DNA of 64,000 nucleotides from G965213525 sp965213525 (GCA_965213525.1 OZ243889.1:124001-188000); one strand, 5' to 3'; shown: positions 50,990-60,562, numbered from the stretch's first letter. The notes: generated by a model from the letters alone, not told the origin. Program-made: numbers and translations.

Positions 50990-51659
50990 ATGTCAAGAAC
51001 ACTCGCTCTCCTTCTAGTCGCTGCGACTCTGCCAGCGGTAGGCCCAGCGGGTGCGCGTTGAGGACAAGACTGAGTCCCGTCAAGCTGCACCCGAACTTCG
51101 TCCCATACCTATTGGGACTGACGTGCTCGTGTACGGAAAGTCGTCTGATGGCTCGTTCTACGAATACTTCTACACGCAAACTGCCGCCTCTCCACCCCTC
51201 GGCCCTACGACTGACAGGCCCGTAGTACCTAATGCACAAGCAGTGGAGAAGTTCCCGGGCGACGCTAATCAAGAGTCGGCGCGACTCTCGACTGACTTCA
51301 AGAGCGTCACAGCGGCAAGCGCATCTTGCACACTGTACATCTCCGACGTAACGTTCTTTCTTGGTCAAGACTTCGCATGGGAGACTTCTCAGACGTGTCA
51401 GGGAGCCTATGGGGTGCAGCGGCAACGCTCAAAGATGAAGCGTTCGAGCTGGTCCGTCTACCGGGACTACGGGTCTTCGTTCTGGACCAACTGGACGTCT
51501 AGCGCATTTGATCAACGAAACTGGGGAGTTCCCTGCGGCGATGGTGGCAGATACGACTACTACCCTGTGGTCCAGGGTGAAGCGACCGCGATAGGCCGAA
51601 GCTCCTGGGTACGTTCGAACAACACCTTGAGAAACCTCTGGTGCGGTACGAGCCCATGA
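50990..51659 (+). pseudogene. Frameshifted secreted protein of unknown function
   Basis: ATG 50990 (GGGGA 6 nt upstream) opens a clear Sec signal peptide, MSRTLALLLVAATLPAVGPAGA, that meets a stop at 51059. The mature-like domain reads on in the next frame from 51051 (EDKTESRQAAPELRPIPIG) for about 200 residues, with four or five Cys and many Tyr/Trp (SFYEYFYTQ, SFWTNWTSS). One extra base near GGG at 51049-51051 would explain the break. GC about 52% marks transferred DNA. A read error or programmed frameshift is possible. Family not recognised. Confidence 0.6.
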
Positions 51660-52116
51660 TCCACCAAGTCGTGGTGGCACTGCAGGCCCTGTGGCGCCGC
51701 CGGAATACGCCGAGGACCAACTTCACCTACGGCACGTGGAGCCAAGCTCGTGCGCAGGCTATTCGTCGGCAGTGGTGGCGACTAGTGCGATCGGTGGAAA
51801 CACGAACTACCAGGTCGACCCGCCGCCTGCCTGGTAGCAGCTAGGCGAACCGTGTGATCGGCCGACCGGGCTTCGAACGTCTGCCAAAGCGCACGTGAGC
51901 TTGCGCCGGCATGTTGGTATGGACGAACGCGTCCCAGCAAACCGCACCCGATGAGGATGGAGACGTATAGATCTTCGACAGAGCTAGGGCTGCAACTGAC
52001 GGCCCGTGACCACAAGTACGTCGCAGCAGCCGCCGGTGCGCTGAGCCCCTGAGATTGTCCAGTAGCTGTGCGGTCTGGGTTGCCCTGCGAGGATGGTGGG
52101 GCAGGAAGGACCGTTC
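51660..52116. other. Lower-GC stretch without a convincing gene
   Basis: 457 bp. One frame ending in a stop at 51835-51837 reads SSCAGYSSAVVATSAIGGNT, another reads on to 51844, but neither has a start with a ribosome-binding site. Probably remnants and the left edge of the IS3 element; nothing firm. Confidence 0.4.
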
Positions 52117-52350
52117 ATGACCAAACGGCGCCGGCACACGCCGGAGCAGATCATCCGCAAGCTCGCCGAGGGCCAGAAGCTCCTCGCTGGTGGCGCCTCG
52201 GTGGAGCAGGTGTGCCGCCAGTTCGGGATCGCCGAGTCGACCTGGGCGCGGTGGCTGAACCAGTTCGGCGGGATGAAGGCCGACGACGCCCGCCGGCTCA
52301 AAGAGCTCGAGGGTGAGAACGCCCGGCTCAATAGGGCTCTTCGCGTCTGA
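52117..52350 (+). pseudogene. Truncated IS3-family transposase OrfA
   Basis: 77 residues of OrfA: TPEQIIRKLAEGQKLLAGGASVEQVCRQFGIAESTWARWLNQFGG (helix-turn-helix) and RLKELEGENARL (leucine zipper). It ends abruptly after ENARLNRA where the normal sequence would continue. GGAAGGA at 52104-52110 precedes the ATG. No OrfB follows. The break coincides with the start of an ISL3 element on the other strand. Confidence 0.85.
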
Positions 52351-52356
52351 GCGGGG

Positions 52357-53561
52357 TCATGGGGTGATCGTGGCGAGCAGTGTCCAGTTCGGTCGGCCGG
52401 CGTAGAGCAGGGCTCGGACCGGAAGTTGGCGAAGGACCGGAACCCGAACGCCACCCGCTTGACCCGCTTGGCGAGGTTGTTCATCGACTCGGTCGGCCCG
52501 TTGGTGAATCGACAGTGGTGCCAGGCGAGGATCTGGGCGCGCCAGCGTCGCACGGTGCGTCCGAGGCGACGAACCTCGGGCGGCATCGAGGGGTCGGTGG
52601 TGTCGGCGATGAACTCCCCGAGCCAGCTCTCAGCGGTATCGACATCGAGGTCGTACACGCCGCGCAGGGTCTCTTTGGCCGACCAGGCCAGCGCGACTTC
52701 GCCGTGAGGATCACCAGCAGCGAGCAGGCCACGCACTCGTTCGCGCTGGCCGTCGGTGAGACGTTCCGAGGCCATCGAGAGCCGCCGCCGCGCCCGGTAC
52801 AGCGGATCGTCGCGGCGGCCACGATGCCCGAGGGTGTCCTGTTGGACTCGTCGGCGGCACTCGTCGAGGGCCTGGGTTGGCGACCCGGATGACGTGGAAG
52901 GGGTCGGCGACCTGGGTGGCGTCGGGCAGGACCAGATCGAAGGCGGCCCGGTAGGAGCCGGCCAGGTCCAGCGTCGCCCACCCCACCCCAGCGATCCACT
53001 CATCGCTGCGAGCTCGGAACCAGTCGACGGGTGCGGTGCTATTGCGGCCCTCGACGATCTCGAGGAGCTGTCCGGCGGCGACGTCGACGATCGAGCTCAC
53101 CCACTCCTGGCGCCGGTAGCGGCCTCGCCGGACCATGAGCATCTCATCGAGCCCCACCGCTTCGGTGCTGGTGATCCGCTCCGGGTCCTCGATCAGGATC
53201 TCGCCGTAGGCGACCACGGCATCGTTGACGGTGTGCCACGCGCACCCGAGCTCAACCGCGACCTCGTTCACCGAGCGACCCCACCGACCCACCTGTTCGG
53301 TCACCCCAACGGCCAGCACGAGCGGTCATCGCCACCCGCTCCGATGCGGTCGTCGGGCAGCTCTCGGTCCACGAGCCCGCCTCGCAGAACACCTCAGGGC
53401 AGCACCAGCGCCGCTTGCGCAGCTCGAGGATCGCCGGGCGACCGAAGCACGGCAGATCGACCAGCTCCACCACCGGGCGGTCCTTGACCCGGTGGACCAA
53501 CCTCGGGGGGTCGGGCCAACTCTGCCGGCGGCAGCGGGCGGAGCCCTCGGGATGACATCCG
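52357..53561 (-). pseudogene. ISL3-family transposase with three frameshifts
   Basis: Pieces of one ISL3 transposase lie in order in three frames: a zinc-ribbon-like start (KDRPVVELVDLPCFGRPAIL, CC...C), then TEQVGRWGRSVNEVAVELG and LDEMLMVRRGRYRRQEWVSS with the catalytic Asp region, then LDECRRRVQQDTLG to NGPTESMNNLAKRVKRVAFGF, and RALLYAGRPNWTLLATITP at the end. Breaks: near CCCC at 53304-53307, an extra base at 52874-52876, and a lost base near 52416. It is not expected to make an active enzyme. The 5' limit is approximate. Confidence 0.85.
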
Positions 53562-53717
53562 TTCGACCCGGCACTGCGTTCCCGGCTCGTGTCGGTGGCG
53601 GGCTGCTCCGCCGGTCCAGCCGCGCTAGGGGGCGTCGGTGCGGAGTTCGATTGAACGGGGTCCGGCCAGGTCAGGTGGGCCTAGTCGGCCCGACCGGGCT
53701 CGACCCACAGGTGGCTC

Positions 53718-55367
53718 CTACGCCAAGGCCGTCGCCACGGGGCGGGCGGCGGCGGTGGGCACCAGGCCGGTCTCGTCGAGCACCCGGCGGCCGTCCACCC
53801 ACACGCCCGAGATGCCGACCGGTGGGCGGCGGGGTTCCTCCCAGGTGGCCCGGTCGATGATGGTGAGCGGATCGAACAGCACGACATCGGCCGGGGCGCC
53901 CACGGCCAGGCGTCCGAGGGTCGGCTCACGGATCACCTCGGCGCCGAGGCTCGTGCACTTGCGCACCGCCTCGGGCAGCTCGACCACACCGAGCTCTCGG
54001 GTGAAGCGCCCGAGCACGCGGGGGAAGGTGCCCCACAGCCGGGGGTGAGGATGGCCCTCGGGGGCGACCACGCCGTCGGTGCCGACCCCGCACCACGGCT
54101 GGGAGAAGAAGCGCACCACGTTGTCCTCGGTGTTGTTGAACGACACGATCGTCATCTCGAGGCGCTCGTCGACGCACAGATCGAAGAAGTCATCGAAGGC
54201 CGCCGGCGAGACGAGGTCGTCGTGGCCGGCGTCCGCCAGCACGTCGCGCAGGAACCGCCCGACCACCCCGGGCCGGTCGGCCTGGGCGACCTTCAGGCCG
54301 TCCCACCCGTCGCTGAACGCCCACCAGTTGTCCCACGACGTGGTGTCGCCGAGCATCTCGTCGCGGATGCGCCGCCGAGCCGCCGGGTCACGCAGCCGGG
54401 CGAGGGCGGCGTCGTTGCTGCCCTCGTGCACCCACGGCGGGAACAGGATCGTGCACGACGTCGACCCGGCCACGTAGGGGTGGATGTCGGCGGTGACCCG
54501 CACGCCGTCGTCGTGGGCGGCCTCGACGAGGGCGATGAGGCGGTCGGCCTTGGCCCAGTTCGCCCGCCCCGCGCACTTGATGTGGCTGTAGTGCAGGTGG
54601 CACCCGGTGGCAGCCGCCGCGCCGAGCACCTCCTCGGTCGCCTCGATCACCAGGTCGCTCTCGGAGCGCACGTGGACGAAGAACGGCAGGTCGGCCTCGG
54701 CGACCACCTCGGCCAGGGCGTGGACCTCGTCGGTGGTGGCGTAGGCGGCCGGTACGTACACGAGCCCGGTCGAGAAGCCGCTCGCCCCGGCGGCCACGGC
54801 GTCGCGCACGACGTTGCGCATCTCGTCGATCTCCGCGGCGGTGGGCGCCCGGCGGGCCATGCCCATGACCCGACGCCTGACCGTGGCGTGGCCGACGAGC
54901 GTACGGGTGCGGGTGGCGCTCGTGGAGCGCACGGCGTCGAGGTACTCCCCGACGCTGCGCCAGCTCCAGCGCTCGGCGGCCAGGCGTCCGTTCAGGCCGG
55001 CCTGGAAGTTCAAGAACCCCTCGTCGTCGGGGGCGATCGGGGCGGCCGAGATGCCGTCCTGTCCGAACACCTGGGTCGTGCAGCCCTGGGCGAGCTTGGG
55101 GGCGTCCCCGATCGGCACCCCGTCGGGCCCGGGAACCACCGACTGCAGGTCCGAGTGGCTGTGCAGGTCGACGAAGCCGGGGCACACGGCCAGGCCCGTG
55201 CCGTCGATGACCCGGCCGGGGTCGCCCCCGCTCGCCGCCGACGGGGCGGTGCCGCCCACCTGGGTGATCGCCGCCCCGAAGAGCACCACGTCGCCGATCG
55301 ACGGGTCGCCACCGCTGCCGTCGACGATCGTGGCGCGGCGGATGACGGTGGGCTCGGCGGTGGGCAT
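53718..55367 (-). CDS. N-acyl-D-amino-acid deacylase-like amidohydrolase
   Basis: 549 residues of the D-aminoacylase branch of the amidohydrolase superfamily. Metal site DLHSHSD (about residues 67-73), HYSHIKCAG with the bridging region, and the conserved Asp in GVGTDGV. The N-terminal IRRATIVDGSGGDP strand and the C-terminal ADVVLFDPLTIID close the beta-sandwich. It may hydrolyse N-acyl, carbamoyl or hydantoin-like bonds. ATG 55367 chosen; no good ribosome-binding site seen. Divergent from the YgeY-like gene. Confidence 0.9.
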   Translation of the reverse strand: MPTAEPTVIRRATIVDGSGGDPSIGDVVLFGAAITQVGGTAPSAASGGDPGRVIDGTGLAVCPGFVDLHSHSDLQSVVPGPDGVPIGDAPKLAQGCTTQVFGQDGISAAPIAPDDEGFLNFQAGLNGRLAAERWSWRSVGEYLDAVRSTSATRTRTLVGHATVRRRVMGMARRAPTAAEIDEMRNVVRDAVAAGASGFSTGLVYVPAAYATTDEVHALAEVVAEADLPFFVHVRSESDLVIEATEEVLGAAAATGCHLHYSHIKCAGRANWAKADRLIALVEAAHDDGVRVTADIHPYVAGSTSCTILFPPWVHEGSNDAALARLRDPAARRRIRDEMLGDTTSWDNWWAFSDGWDGLKVAQADRPGVVGRFLRDVLADAGHDDLVSPAAFDDFFDLCVDERLEMTIVSFNNTEDNVVRFFSQPWCGVGTDGVVAPEGHPHPRLWGTFPRVLGRFTRELGVVELPEAVRKCTSLGAEVIREPTLGRLAVGAPADVVLFDPLTIIDRATWEEPRRPPVGISGVWVDGRRVLDETGLVPTAAARPVATALA

Positions 55368-55449
55368 CGGTGAAGGGTGCACGCCCGACGCCCTCCCCGC
55401 CAACGTCGACCGGCACGTGTGAAGCTCCCGTGACACGACAGGGGTCACG

Positions 55450-55478
55450 TTGACACCGGTGCCGGTCCCAGCGATCCT
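55450..55478 (+). promoter_or_regulatory. Promoter of molybdenum-hydroxylase operon 2
   Basis: TTGACA (55450-55455), a 17-bp spacer, GATCCT (55473-55478), then 8 nt to ATG 55487: the same layout as the operon 1 promoter at 40439. Confidence 0.6.
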
Positions 55479-55486
55479 CGCCCACG

Positions 55487-56776
55487 ATGCCCGGGCCGTC
55501 GTTCCTCCAAGCCGCCGAGCTGCGCCGCTCGGGCGTGGTCGACCTCCTCGGCGATCTCATCCGCATCCCGTCGCTGTCGTCGTTCGAGGGTGAGGTGGTG
55601 GGGCGGCTCCGCCAGGCGATGGAGGCCCTCGACTACGACGAGGTGTTCGTCGACGACTTCGGGTCGATCATCGGTCGCATCGGCGACGGCCCGGTGCACA
55701 TCGTCTTCGACGCCCACATCGACACCGTCGACATCGGCGCCCGCTCGGAGTGGTCCCGCGATCCGTTCGAGCCCTACACCGCCGGCGGGATCATGTACGG
55801 CCGGGGCGCCTCTGACGACAAGGCCGGCATGGCCGCCATGGTGCACGGTGCCGCCCTCTACCGCCACATGGCCCAGAGCGCCGATGTCACCCTCTACGTC
55901 GTCGGCTCGGTGCAGGAGGAGGACTGCGACGGCCTCGCCCTCGAGCACGTGCTCACCCGCACGCTGCCCCGGCCCGACCTGGTCGTCCTCGGCGAGGCCA
56001 CCGACTGCCAGGTGTTCCGGGGCAACCGGGGTCGGGTCGAGGCGATGGTCAAGGTGCGCGGATCGTCGTGTCACGGCTCGATGCCCCACGTCGGTCACAA
56101 CCCGTCCTATGACCTGGCGCGCATCCTCGCTGACGTCGAGGTCCTCAACGACCGCCTCGGATGGGACGACTTCCTCGGCGCCGGCACCATCGCGGTGACC
56201 CGCATCGAGTGCGAGACGCCGAGCCTCAACGCCGTGCCCTCGACGGCCACGCTCTACGTCGATCGCCGCCTCACCGCCGGCGAGGACCCCGACCGGGCCC
56301 TCGCCGAGATCCGCCAGCTCCCCTCGGTCCTGGCCGCCGACGCCGACGTCGACCTCCTCCACTACGAGCGCACGTCCTTCACCGGTCGCACGCTCGGCAT
56401 GGACAAGCGCTACGCCACGTGGGTGACCCCTGAGGAGCACCTGTCGGTCGCCACCGCGGTCGGCGTCGGGGAGGCGGCGCTCGGGCGCCGGCCCGACATC
56501 GGGCACTGGGTGTTCTCCACCAACGGGGTCGCCTCGATGGGCAAGCTCGGCATCCCCACCATCGGGTTCGGCCCCGCCGACGAGGTGCACGCCCACACCG
56601 TGCACGATCAGTGCCGCCTGGATGACCTCGTCGAGGCCATGGCCTTCTACGCCGCCTTCCCCGGCCGCTACGCCGAGGCGGTGCGCACCGCCGACGACCG
56701 GATCGAGACCCCGCCGCTGGAGGAGCGCCGCATCGAGTGGCTCCGACCCGCCGACGTCGTCGAGGTCGACCGCTGA
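55487..56776 (+). CDS. YgeY-like M20 family metallohydrolase
   Basis: 429 residues of the M20/ArgE/DapE fold. Seen: VFDAHIDTVD (metal His/Asp), GRGASDDKAGMAAM (second metal Asp), GSVQEEDCDG (catalytic Glu and metal Glu) and FGPADEVHAHTVHD near the end. The arrangement recalls YgeY, the hydrolase of selenium-linked purine loci. Here it precedes a fused molybdenum hydroxylase and an SsnA-like protein, the same gene neighbourhood. Substrate unknown; amide or carbamoyl hydrolysis is likely. Confidence 0.88.
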   Translation: MPGPSFLQAAELRRSGVVDLLGDLIRIPSLSSFEGEVVGRLRQAMEALDYDEVFVDDFGSIIGRIGDGPVHIVFDAHIDTVDIGARSEWSRDPFEPYTAGGIMYGRGASDDKAGMAAMVHGAALYRHMAQSADVTLYVVGSVQEEDCDGLALEHVLTRTLPRPDLVVLGEATDCQVFRGNRGRVEAMVKVRGSSCHGSMPHVGHNPSYDLARILADVEVLNDRLGWDDFLGAGTIAVTRIECETPSLNAVPSTATLYVDRRLTAGEDPDRALAEIRQLPSVLAADADVDLLHYERTSFTGRTLGMDKRYATWVTPEEHLSVATAVGVGEAALGRRPDIGHWVFSTNGVASMGKLGIPTIGFGPADEVHAHTVHDQCRLDDLVEAMAFYAAFPGRYAEAVRTADDRIETPPLEERRIEWLRPADVVEVDR

Positions 56777-56813
56777 GGGCCCATCCGACGCCGACCGAAC
56801 GAAGAGGCCTGAC

Positions 56814-59453
56814 ATGACCGCAGTCGATCCCCGAGGTGTCGCCACCGGCACCGGCGAGCGCGTCGCCTTCACGCTGAACGGCACCGAGGTCGACGTCGAC
56901 GCTGACCACCCCCACGTGCTGGCCGCCCTGCGCGAGGAGCTCGACGTCACCTCACCCAAGGACGGCTGCTCGCCGACGGGTCAGTGCGGGTGCTGCGTCG
57001 TGCTGCTCGACGGCAAGGCCCAGGTCTCGTGCCAGATGCCCCTCGCCAAGGCCGAGGGCCGCCACGTCACGACCCTCGAGGGCTTCGAGGACGCCGAGCG
57101 CGACCGCCTCGCCGCCGCCTTCGCCGTGACCGGGGCGCTGCAGTGCGGGTTCTGCACGCCGGGCATCCTGGTGCGCACCAAGGCCCTGCTCGACCGCCAC
57201 GGCGCCGGGCTCGACCGCGACAAGGCGGCCCGCCACCTCGGCGGGCACCTGTGCCGCTGCACCGGCTACATCAAGATCCTCGACGCCGTCGAGATGCTGG
57301 CCGCCGGCACCGAGGTGCCCGTCGAGCTGCCGTCGGGCATCGGCGAGCGGGGCGTGCGCTACGAGGCGGCCGAGCTCTCCCTCGGCGACCGGGGCTTCGT
57401 CGACGACCTCCGCCCTGAGGGGCTGCTGCACGCCGCCCTGCGCCTCACCGACCACGCTCGTGCCGACGTCGTGGCGATCGACGTGACCGAAGCCCAGGTG
57501 ATCGAGGGCGTCGAGCGGGTGCTGACCGCAGCGGACGTGCCGGGCGACCTGCGGGTCGGGCTGATCCACACCGACTGGCCGGTGATGATCCCGGTGGGGG
57601 GGCGCACCAGCTACCTCGGTGACGTGCTCGCCGTGGCCGTCGCCGGAGACCGTGAGACCGCCCGCCGCGCCGCCGAGGCCGTGCGGGTCGACTACGCCGT
57701 GCACCCGCCGATCACCGACCCGGCCGCCGCAGTGGCCGAGGGCTGCGACGACGCCGTGTGGGGCCTGGACGGCAACGTGCTGTCCCGCTCGACCTACGCC
57801 CGCGGCGACGTCGAGGCGGCGCTGGCCGCAAGCGCCCACACCGTCGAGGCGACCTTCACCACCCAGCGGGTCGAGCACGCCTTCCTCGAACCCGAGTCCA
57901 CCCTGGCGGTGCCCACCGTCGACGACGCGACCGGTGACACGACCGGCCTGCACGTCTACAGCGGCGGCCAGGGAGTGTGGGACGACCGCGACCAGATCGC
58001 GACGGTGCTCGGCGTCGAACCGGCGGCGGTCACCGTCGAGCTGGTCTCCAACGGCGGGGCGTTCGGCGGCAAGGAGGACATGTCGAACCAGGCCCAGACG
58101 GCGCTGGCGGCCTGGCTGTGCGGCCGGCCGGTCAAGTGCACGCTGTCGCGGCCCGAGAGCCTGCTGGTGCACCCCAAGCGGCACCCGATCACCATCGACG
58201 TGCGCGCCGGGTGCGACGACCACGGCCGCCTCACCGCGCTGTGGGCCCGCATGCTCGGTGACTCGGGGCCCTACGCCTCGGTCGGCATGAAGGTGCTCGA
58301 GCGGGCCGCCGGGCACGCCTCGGGGCCCTACGTGGTGCCCGCCATCGACGTCGAGGCCGTCGCCGCCCGCACCAACAACCCGGTGTGCGGGGCGTTCCGG
58401 GGCTTTGGCGCCAACCAGGCCCAGTTCGCCATGGAGGGGGTCATGGACCGCCTCGCTGACGCCGTGGGCATCAGCGGGTGGGAGATGCGGTCCCGCAACG
58501 TCGTCACCCCCGGCGCCGTGTGGGGACCCGGGCAGATCATGGACGACGGCTGTCACGGGGCCAGGGCCTGCCTGGACGCCGTGCGACCCGCCGTCGACGA
58601 TGCGGTGGCGCGGGGGCGGGCGGTCGGCCTCGGGCTCGGTCTGAAGAACAGCGGCCTCGGCAACGGCTTCGTCGAGATCGCCCCGGCGATCGTGCGCTTC
58701 TGCGATGACGGCACCGTCGAGGTCCGCCACTGCTGGACCGAGATGGGCCAGGGGGTGCACACCGTCGCCCTGCAGGTCGCCGCCACCGAGCTCGGCGTCG
58801 ACCCGGCGCGCATCCGGGTGCTCGTCGACACCTCCCGGGACCTCAGCGCCGGGCAGACGACCGGCAGTCGGGGCACGCTGATGGGCGCCGGGGCGGTCGC
58901 CGCGGCCTGTCGGGCCGCGCTCGACGGCGGCCGCGAGGTCGGCATCGACTACCGGGGTGAGTACACCGTCGACTGGACCAACTCGCTGTCTGACGGCGTC
59001 GAGCACCCCGTCATCCACTCCACCTTCGGCTACGCCGCCCAGGTCGTGATCGCAGACCCCGACACCGGCGAGATCGAGCGGGTCGTGGCCGCCCACGACG
59101 TCGGGCGGGCGGTCAACCCCCTGCTGTGCGAGGGCCAGATCGAAGGAGCGGTGCACATGGGCCTCGGCTACGCCCTCAGCGAGGACCTCCCCGCCGATGA
59201 CCAGGGCCGCCCCACCATCGACACGCTGCGCCCCCTCGGCATCCTGCGGGCCAAGGACATGCCGCCCGTCGAGGTCATCCTCGTCGAAGCGCCCCAGCCC
59301 GACGCCCCCTACGGCATCAAGGGCGTCGGCGAGATCGGCCTCGTGCCCACCGCCGGGGCGGTGGCCGAGGCGCTGCGAGGCGTCGACGGTCGCTGGCGTG
59401 ACCGCCTGCCGCTGCTCACCCACGCCCCGCTCGAGACGAACCCGTCGCCGTGA
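56814..59453 (+). CDS. Fused 2Fe-2S/molybdenum-cofactor hydroxylase, XdhD-like
   Basis: 879 residues. Residues 1-170 hold both [2Fe-2S] motifs (CSPTGQCGCCVVLLDGKAQVSC; QCGFCTPGIL...CRCTGY). The remainder is the molybdenum-cofactor domain: NGGAFGGKEDMSNQAQ, RTNNPVCGAFRGFGANQAQF, CWTEMGQGVHTVALQVAATELG, and the active-site Glu in YGIKGVGEIGLVPTAGAV. Fusion of the FeS and Mo parts without a FAD subunit matches the selenium-dependent xanthine dehydrogenase family (XdhD). Labile selenium itself cannot be read from sequence. AGAGG precedes ATG 56814. Confidence 0.9.
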   Translation: MTAVDPRGVATGTGERVAFTLNGTEVDVDADHPHVLAALREELDVTSPKDGCSPTGQCGCCVVLLDGKAQVSCQMPLAKAEGRHVTTLEGFEDAERDRLAAAFAVTGALQCGFCTPGILVRTKALLDRHGAGLDRDKAARHLGGHLCRCTGYIKILDAVEMLAAGTEVPVELPSGIGERGVRYEAAELSLGDRGFVDDLRPEGLLHAALRLTDHARADVVAIDVTEAQVIEGVERVLTAADVPGDLRVGLIHTDWPVMIPVGGRTSYLGDVLAVAVAGDRETARRAAEAVRVDYAVHPPITDPAAAVAEGCDDAVWGLDGNVLSRSTYARGDVEAALAASAHTVEATFTTQRVEHAFLEPESTLAVPTVDDATGDTTGLHVYSGGQGVWDDRDQIATVLGVEPAAVTVELVSNGGAFGGKEDMSNQAQTALAAWLCGRPVKCTLSRPESLLVHPKRHPITIDVRAGCDDHGRLTALWARMLGDSGPYASVGMKVLERAAGHASGPYVVPAIDVEAVAARTNNPVCGAFRGFGANQAQFAMEGVMDRLADAVGISGWEMRSRNVVTPGAVWGPGQIMDDGCHGARACLDAVRPAVDDAVARGRAVGLGLGLKNSGLGNGFVEIAPAIVRFCDDGTVEVRHCWTEMGQGVHTVALQVAATELGVDPARIRVLVDTSRDLSAGQTTGSRGTLMGAGAVAAACRAALDGGREVGIDYRGEYTVDWTNSLSDGVEHPVIHSTFGYAAQVVIADPDTGEIERVVAAHDVGRAVNPLLCEGQIEGAVHMGLGYALSEDLPADDQGRPTIDTLRPLGILRAKDMPPVEVILVEAPQPDAPYGIKGVGEIGLVPTAGAVAEALRGVDGRWRDRLPLLTHAPLETNPSP

Positions 59454-60484
59454 GCTCCGGGGCCACCACGCCGGGCATGGTGTGCGGCCATCACCACCTC
59501 TACTCGGCGCTCGCCCGGGGCATGCCCCCGCCCCCGTCCACCCCCACCGACTTCGCCAGCATCCTCGAGCAGGTGTGGTGGCGCCTCGACCGAGCCTTGG
59601 ACCTCGATCTCATCTACCACTCGGCCCGCCTCGGCGCCCTGGAGGCGCTCGAAGCCGGCACGACCTGCATCATCGACCACCACGAGAGCCCCTCGGCCAT
59701 CGAGGGCAGCCTCGACGCCGTCACGCGGGGGTGCGGCGAGCTCGGCGTGCGGGTCGCCACCTGCTACGGGGTCACCGACCGCCACGGCCCCGACGGCGCC
59801 CGGGCTGGGCTCGCCGAGAACGAGCGCCACCTGCGCGGCGGGGGCCGGGGTCACGTCGGCATCCACGCCGCCTTCACCTGCACCGACGAGACCCTGGAGG
59901 CTGCGGCGGGCCTCGCCGCCGATCTCGGCGTGGGGGTCCACGTCCACGTCGCCGAGGGCACCGACGACGTCGCCGCCGGTGCTCGCCTCGAGCACCTGGT
60001 CGCCGGCGACTGGCTGCTCGTGCACTGCGTGCACCTCGACCGCGACCTCCCCGGCACGATTGCCCACAACCCCCGGTCCAACATGAACAACGCGGTGGGC
60101 TACGCCCGCCCGGCCGAGCGACCCAACCGGGTGGTGCTCGGCACCGACGGCATCGGCGCCGACATGCTCGAGGAGTTCCGCCTTGCCTTCGCCCGCCACC
60201 GAGAGAGCGATGTCGAGGCGACGCCCGAGGCCGCGTGGTCGTGGTTGAACAACGGCCGGGAGCTGTTCGTCGAGGCCGAGCGCGACGTCGTCACGTGGAG
60301 CCACGATCCCGCCGACGATCCCTGGCACCTCGCCTTCACGACCGGCGTCCATCCCGTGGAGGTCGTCCTCGACGGCGAGGTCGTGGTGCGCGCCGGTCGG
60401 GTCACCCACGTCGACGCCGAGGAGATCCGCGCCGAGGCCCGCCAGGCCGCTGACCGGTTGTTCCGTCGCCTCGACGACCTCTGA
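59450..60484 (+). CDS. SsnA-like aminohydrolase lacking its N-terminal domain
   Basis: 344 residues of the aminohydrolase (cytosine deaminase-like) group. The protein begins right at the first metal motif, PGMVCGHHHLYSALARGMP, then GTTCIIDHHESPS, HVHVAEG, LLVHCVH, TIAHNPRSNMNNAVG and LGTDGIGADM, all normal. Typical SsnA proteins are about 440 residues with an N-terminal half-sandwich of about 60 residues before this motif; here it is absent, while the C-terminal strands (GEVVVRAGRVTHVD) remain. GTG 59450 overlaps the upstream stop by 4 nt. Confidence 0.88.
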   Translation: MSSGATTPGMVCGHHHLYSALARGMPPPPSTPTDFASILEQVWWRLDRALDLDLIYHSARLGALEALEAGTTCIIDHHESPSAIEGSLDAVTRGCGELGVRVATCYGVTDRHGPDGARAGLAENERHLRGGGRGHVGIHAAFTCTDETLEAAAGLAADLGVGVHVHVAEGTDDVAAGARLEHLVAGDWLLVHCVHLDRDLPGTIAHNPRSNMNNAVGYARPAERPNRVVLGTDGIGADMLEEFRLAFARHRESDVEATPEAAWSWLNNGRELFVEAERDVVTWSHDPADDPWHLAFTTGVHPVEVVLDGEVVVRAGRVTHVDAEEIRAEARQAADRLFRRLDDL

Positions 60485-60507
60485 GCGCACTCGCCGGCCC
60501 GGCCCCC

Positions 60508-60562
60508 GGTGCCCGTCGGGCCCGGGGTGCCCGTCGGGCCGACGGGGTCCGTCGGGCCCGGC
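60508..60562. repeat. GC-rich short direct repeats after the hydroxylase operon
   Basis: Three imperfect copies of g-tgcccgtcgggcc at about 18-nt spacing in the 138-bp gap before the LLM gene. Each copy is partly self-complementary (cccg-tcggg), so RNA could form small hairpins; no T run, so terminator function is only a guess. Confidence 0.6.

Larger units (their letters stand above)
52117..53561. mobile_element. Nested insertion-sequence remnants (ISL3 in IS3)
   Basis: The IS3 OrfA reading frame is cut at about 52331, where AGGGCTCTTCGCGTCTGAG, a sequence like an ISL3 terminal repeat, begins. A partial inverse match (gagccctc at 53541-53548) may be the other end. The remaining IS3 half was not found beyond it. 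Confidence 0.6.

Noticed and set aside
56952..59423. 823-codon antisense frame opposite the XdhD-like gene
   Set aside because: Shadow of high-GC coding DNA; no recognisable domain.
56814..59453. Selenocysteine in the XdhD-like protein
   Set aside because: No in-frame TGA in the gene; selenium in this family is a labile ligand of molybdenum, not selenocysteine.
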